From assembly GCA_031259665.1 (NCBI GenBank), contig JAIRLD010000072.1:1-24549 (forward strand): a DNA stretch of 24,549 nt, written 5' to 3'. This document shows positions 22,933-24,549 of the stretch, piece by piece. Source of the stretch: Puniceicoccales bacterium. Lineage in GTDB: Bacteria; Verrucomicrobiota; Verrucomicrobiia; Opitutales; LL51. How positions within the stretch are numbered: the stretch's first letter is position 1; every line of letters begins with the position of its first letter. The translations under genes were made by a program, and so were the position numbers. The notes beneath the pieces are model-generated. The model made no database searches and was not told the origin of the DNA. It was given only the letters and a program-made list of their open reading frames with translations.

Positions 22933-23631
22933 ATGAAAAAATTACTCGCTTATTATTTTTTCCTGTTCTTTCATATAATAGCCCTAAATGCTCAGGACAA
23001 TCGCTCCTTCTATGAAGCCAACGAAGCCTATGGCAGCCAGGATTACGGAAAAGCTATCGAATTATTGGAAACGGCACCCATGCATTCCTTTGCACAGTAC
23101 TTCAATTTGGGCTGCACCTACCAAAAAAATAACGATACGAGCAATGCCTGGATCGCCTTCGAAAAGGCAAAACAACTGAGACCCTATGACAAAAATGTTC
23201 GTCACGCGCTCCAAACCCTTCCCCTGACGCGGGAACAAAAAAAATTCATTCCCTTCTACCAAACTTCATTCGCCATGAATATCCTAGCTGTGTTGTTATG
23301 TTTCTTTTTTTGGCTAACCATTCTATTGTGGATCCGCCGAAGGATGAAAAAATCGATCGCTAAGGGTACGCTTTACCTGAGTTTTGCAGGTTGCCTGGGA
23401 AGCGGCGCTTTTCTGTATGCATCCAGCTGTATTTTTCAAAAATGTATCGTAATCCATGGAGAAGCTCCGCTCCATATCTCCCCCACATCGCAATCGGAAA
23501 TTTTTCAACATCTCCCTTCGGGAATTCCCCTAACGGTGGCGACGAAGCACGGAAATTTTTTGCACGTCAATCTGAAAAACGGTCAAAACGGTTGGATTGA
23601 TTGCAAAAATGTAAAGTATATTTTGGATTAG
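22933..23631 (+). CDS. batE: BatE: TPR and SH3-domain membrane protein
   Basis: Last bat gene. The 232-aa protein has a signal peptide (MKKLLAYYFFLFFHIIALNA, cut before QDN) and periplasmic TPR units (FYEANEAYGSQDYGKAIELL, FAQYFNLGCTYQKNNDTSNA, WIAFEKAKQLRPYDKNVRHA). Two membrane helices follow (about 113-136 and 145-168), then a C-terminal bacterial SH3-like domain (VIHGEAPLHISPTSQSEIFQ, then LPSGIPLTVATKHGNFLHVN and GQNGWIDCKNV). This TPR-TM-TM-SH3 order is the usual BatE layout. ATG 22933 lies 21 bases after batD, without a strong Shine-Dalgarno. It should serve as a scaffold in the Bat complex; the SH3-like part may bind peptidoglycan or proteins. Four bases separate its stop from rsmE, so that gene is probably in the same transcript. 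Confidence 0.88.
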   Translation: MKKLLAYYFFLFFHIIALNAQDNRSFYEANEAYGSQDYGKAIELLETAPMHSFAQYFNLGCTYQKNNDTSNAWIAFEKAKQLRPYDKNVRHALQTLPLTREQKKFIPFYQTSFAMNILAVLLCFFFWLTILLWIRRRMKKSIAKGTLYLSFAGCLGSGAFLYASSCIFQKCIVIHGEAPLHISPTSQSEIFQHLPSGIPLTVATKHGNFLHVNLKNGQNGWIDCKNVKYILD

Positions 23632-23635
23632 TCCC

Positions 23636-24334
23636 GTGCTAAAAGTTTTTTATTCGGGAACCCTCAGAAAAGGGTCCATCATTCACTTAGCTCAAGAAGA
23701 AACGCACCATTTATTTCATGTCCTACGCGCCAGTAGGAACGAAAAGGTCGTCGTCCTTAACGGTTGTGGATACTATGCCGAAGGGTACATCCTTGATTGT
23801 AAAACTCAGGAAATTGCAATCGATGGCGTCCACTTCACACAAAACAGTAACATTACGCTGTGTCCTGCCCTCTTGAAAAATAAGGCCATGGATTTTCTCA
23901 TTCGCGAGTCAACGGCAATCGGTGTCGCAAAAATTATTCCCCTCCATACCCAAAATTCAGAGGTCAAAATTCAAAACATCCCAGAAAAACAAATCCATTG
24001 GAACCGCATTGCCCGCGAAGCCTGTAAACAATCGGGTAATCCATCCCTACCTGCCATCGAAATACCTCAAAATTTAAAAGATCTCAAATGCTCCATGTCA
24101 ACATTTGTTGCCGCACTCCGGAAAGATGCCAAAAATATCTTTCACCACCAATCGACCATAAAGAATAATCCCATTACCATTTTAATCGGCCCAGAGGGCG
24201 ACTTTTCGGAACAAGAATACCAATACCTTGCCCAAAACAATTGCCATTTTGTCTACCTTGGAAAACATATCCTGCGCGCAGAAACCGCAGCACTTTACCT
24301 ATTGAGCGTCATCGATCACATATTGTCTGCCTAA
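23636..24334 (+). CDS. rsmE: 16S rRNA (uracil-1498-N3)-methyltransferase
   Basis: SPOUT-class methyltransferase that makes m3U1498 in 16S rRNA using S-adenosylmethionine. The 232-aa protein has the N-terminal PUA-like part (HHLFHVLRASRNEKVVVLNG), the LLKNKAMDFLIRESTAIGVAKIIPL segment, RIAREACKQSGN, and the knotted cofactor site ILIGPEGDFSEQEY, then LGKHILRAETAAL near the C-terminus. All family motifs are present and length is usual. The start is GTG 23636, as the conserved N-terminus begins there. It lies four bases after batE, so it is probably read from the bat promoter although unrelated in function. The TAA stop lies within the repeat sequence CCTAAGGGCTGCGCGCCCTTAG at the head of island H. 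Confidence 0.95.
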   Translation: MLKVFYSGTLRKGSIIHLAQEETHHLFHVLRASRNEKVVVLNGCGYYAEGYILDCKTQEIAIDGVHFTQNSNITLCPALLKNKAMDFLIRESTAIGVAKIIPLHTQNSEVKIQNIPEKQIHWNRIAREACKQSGNPSLPAIEIPQNLKDLKCSMSTFVAALRKDAKNIFHHQSTIKNNPITILIGPEGDFSEQEYQYLAQNNCHFVYLGKHILRAETAALYLLSVIDHILSA

Positions 24335-24549
24335 GGGCTGCGCGCCCTTAGAATCCCCGCCAGGAGACACCGTCTCCTGGATCTGGATTTGCGGTTTGAT
24401 CCAGTGGCAATGCCACTGGATCAAACCGCAGGAGCCAAAGGCCCGCCCTCGTCGCTTCGCGACGAGGGCAGGCCTGAAAAAGATGGCCGAGTCCATGCGC
24501 ATTGCGCATGGACTCGGCCTACAATTAAAAAAAATACTTTTTATAAACT
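24331..24549. repeat. Palindromic repeat island H (to window edge)
   Basis: It overlaps the rsmE stop. In order: CCTAAGGGCTGCGCGCCCTTAG; CCAGGAGAC/GTCTCCTGG (24360-24380); a perfect palindrome with 20-bp arm TGCGGTTTGATCCAGTGGCA and one central base (24390-24430); the 25-mer GCCCTCGTCGC-TTC-GCGACGAGGGC (24445-24469), inverted relative to islands C and G; a perfect palindrome with 17-bp arm GGCCGAGTCCATGCGCA and one central base (24485-24519); and an AT-rich end. No gene is seen in the last 215 bases. Confidence 0.93.

Noticed and set aside
1..24549. Repeat islands as CRISPR arrays
   Set aside because: Modules are not regularly spaced direct repeats with unique spacers; they are hairpins in mixed order and orientation, and no cas gene is present.

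Overview
The window looks like a chromosomal segment of a Gram-negative bacterium. Outer-envelope features are a lipoprotein with a lipobox, a PpiD/SurA-like periplasmic foldase, a type III secretion chaperone-like protein and a Bat (aerotolerance) operon. Protein-coding DNA is AT-rich and the intergenic repeat islands are visibly GC-rich. A MurC-MurB fusion, the Bat operon and the T3SS-type chaperone would suit a PVC-superphylum bacterium, perhaps Verrucomicrobiota and possibly host-associated. That placement is inference and weak. No rRNA, tRNA, transposase, CRISPR array or phage gene was seen.

Layout. 1-1109 (-) is the 5' part of dnaE, read without a stop through a repeat island to the window edge. 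1108-2058 (+) is an unknown protein with a tandemly repeated N-terminal region. 2133-3077 (-) is a Ca2+/Na+ antiporter. 3395-4593 (+) holds an RluA-like pseudouridine synthase overlapping ispF. 4812-7010 (-) is priA. 7387-9627 (+) is a murC-murB fusion. 9808-11292 (+) is malQ. 11525-11899 is an orphan pseudopilin-like protein, 11977-13644 a PpiD-like foldase and 13696-14799 a lipoprotein. 14945-15913 is a T3SS (CesT-type) chaperone coupled to a small basic protein. 16209-17273 (-) is pheS without pheT beside it. 17399-23631 (+) is a tight bat operon: DUF4381-like gene, batA, fused batB-batC, batD, batE. It is followed by rsmE (23636-24334).

Bat proteins are thought to form an envelope complex. 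Here two membrane-anchored VWA proteins, a TPR module fused to BatB, the large BatD ectodomain and a TPR/SH3 BatE are made from one transcript. It starts at a recognisable promoter upstream of a strong ribosome-binding site. MoxR and DUF58 genes, usual at the head of such operons, are absent.

The most striking feature is a family of mosaic palindromic repeats in eight islands (A 1-240, B 3129-3346, C 4551-4800, D 7055-7334, E 9538-9719, F 11288-11480, G 15917-16203, H 24331-24549). Each island is a different assortment of the same hairpin modules. The repeats enter genes. Island A is read in frame inside dnaE. One module gives IspF and MurB the same 13-residue C-terminal tail and stop. Another supplies the TAA stop of malQ and rsmE and lies just past the stops of priA and pheS. 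Hairpin arms differ between islands yet stay complementary. This resembles, in concept, Rickettsia palindromic elements and enterobacterial BIMEs, but I do not recognise the sequences.
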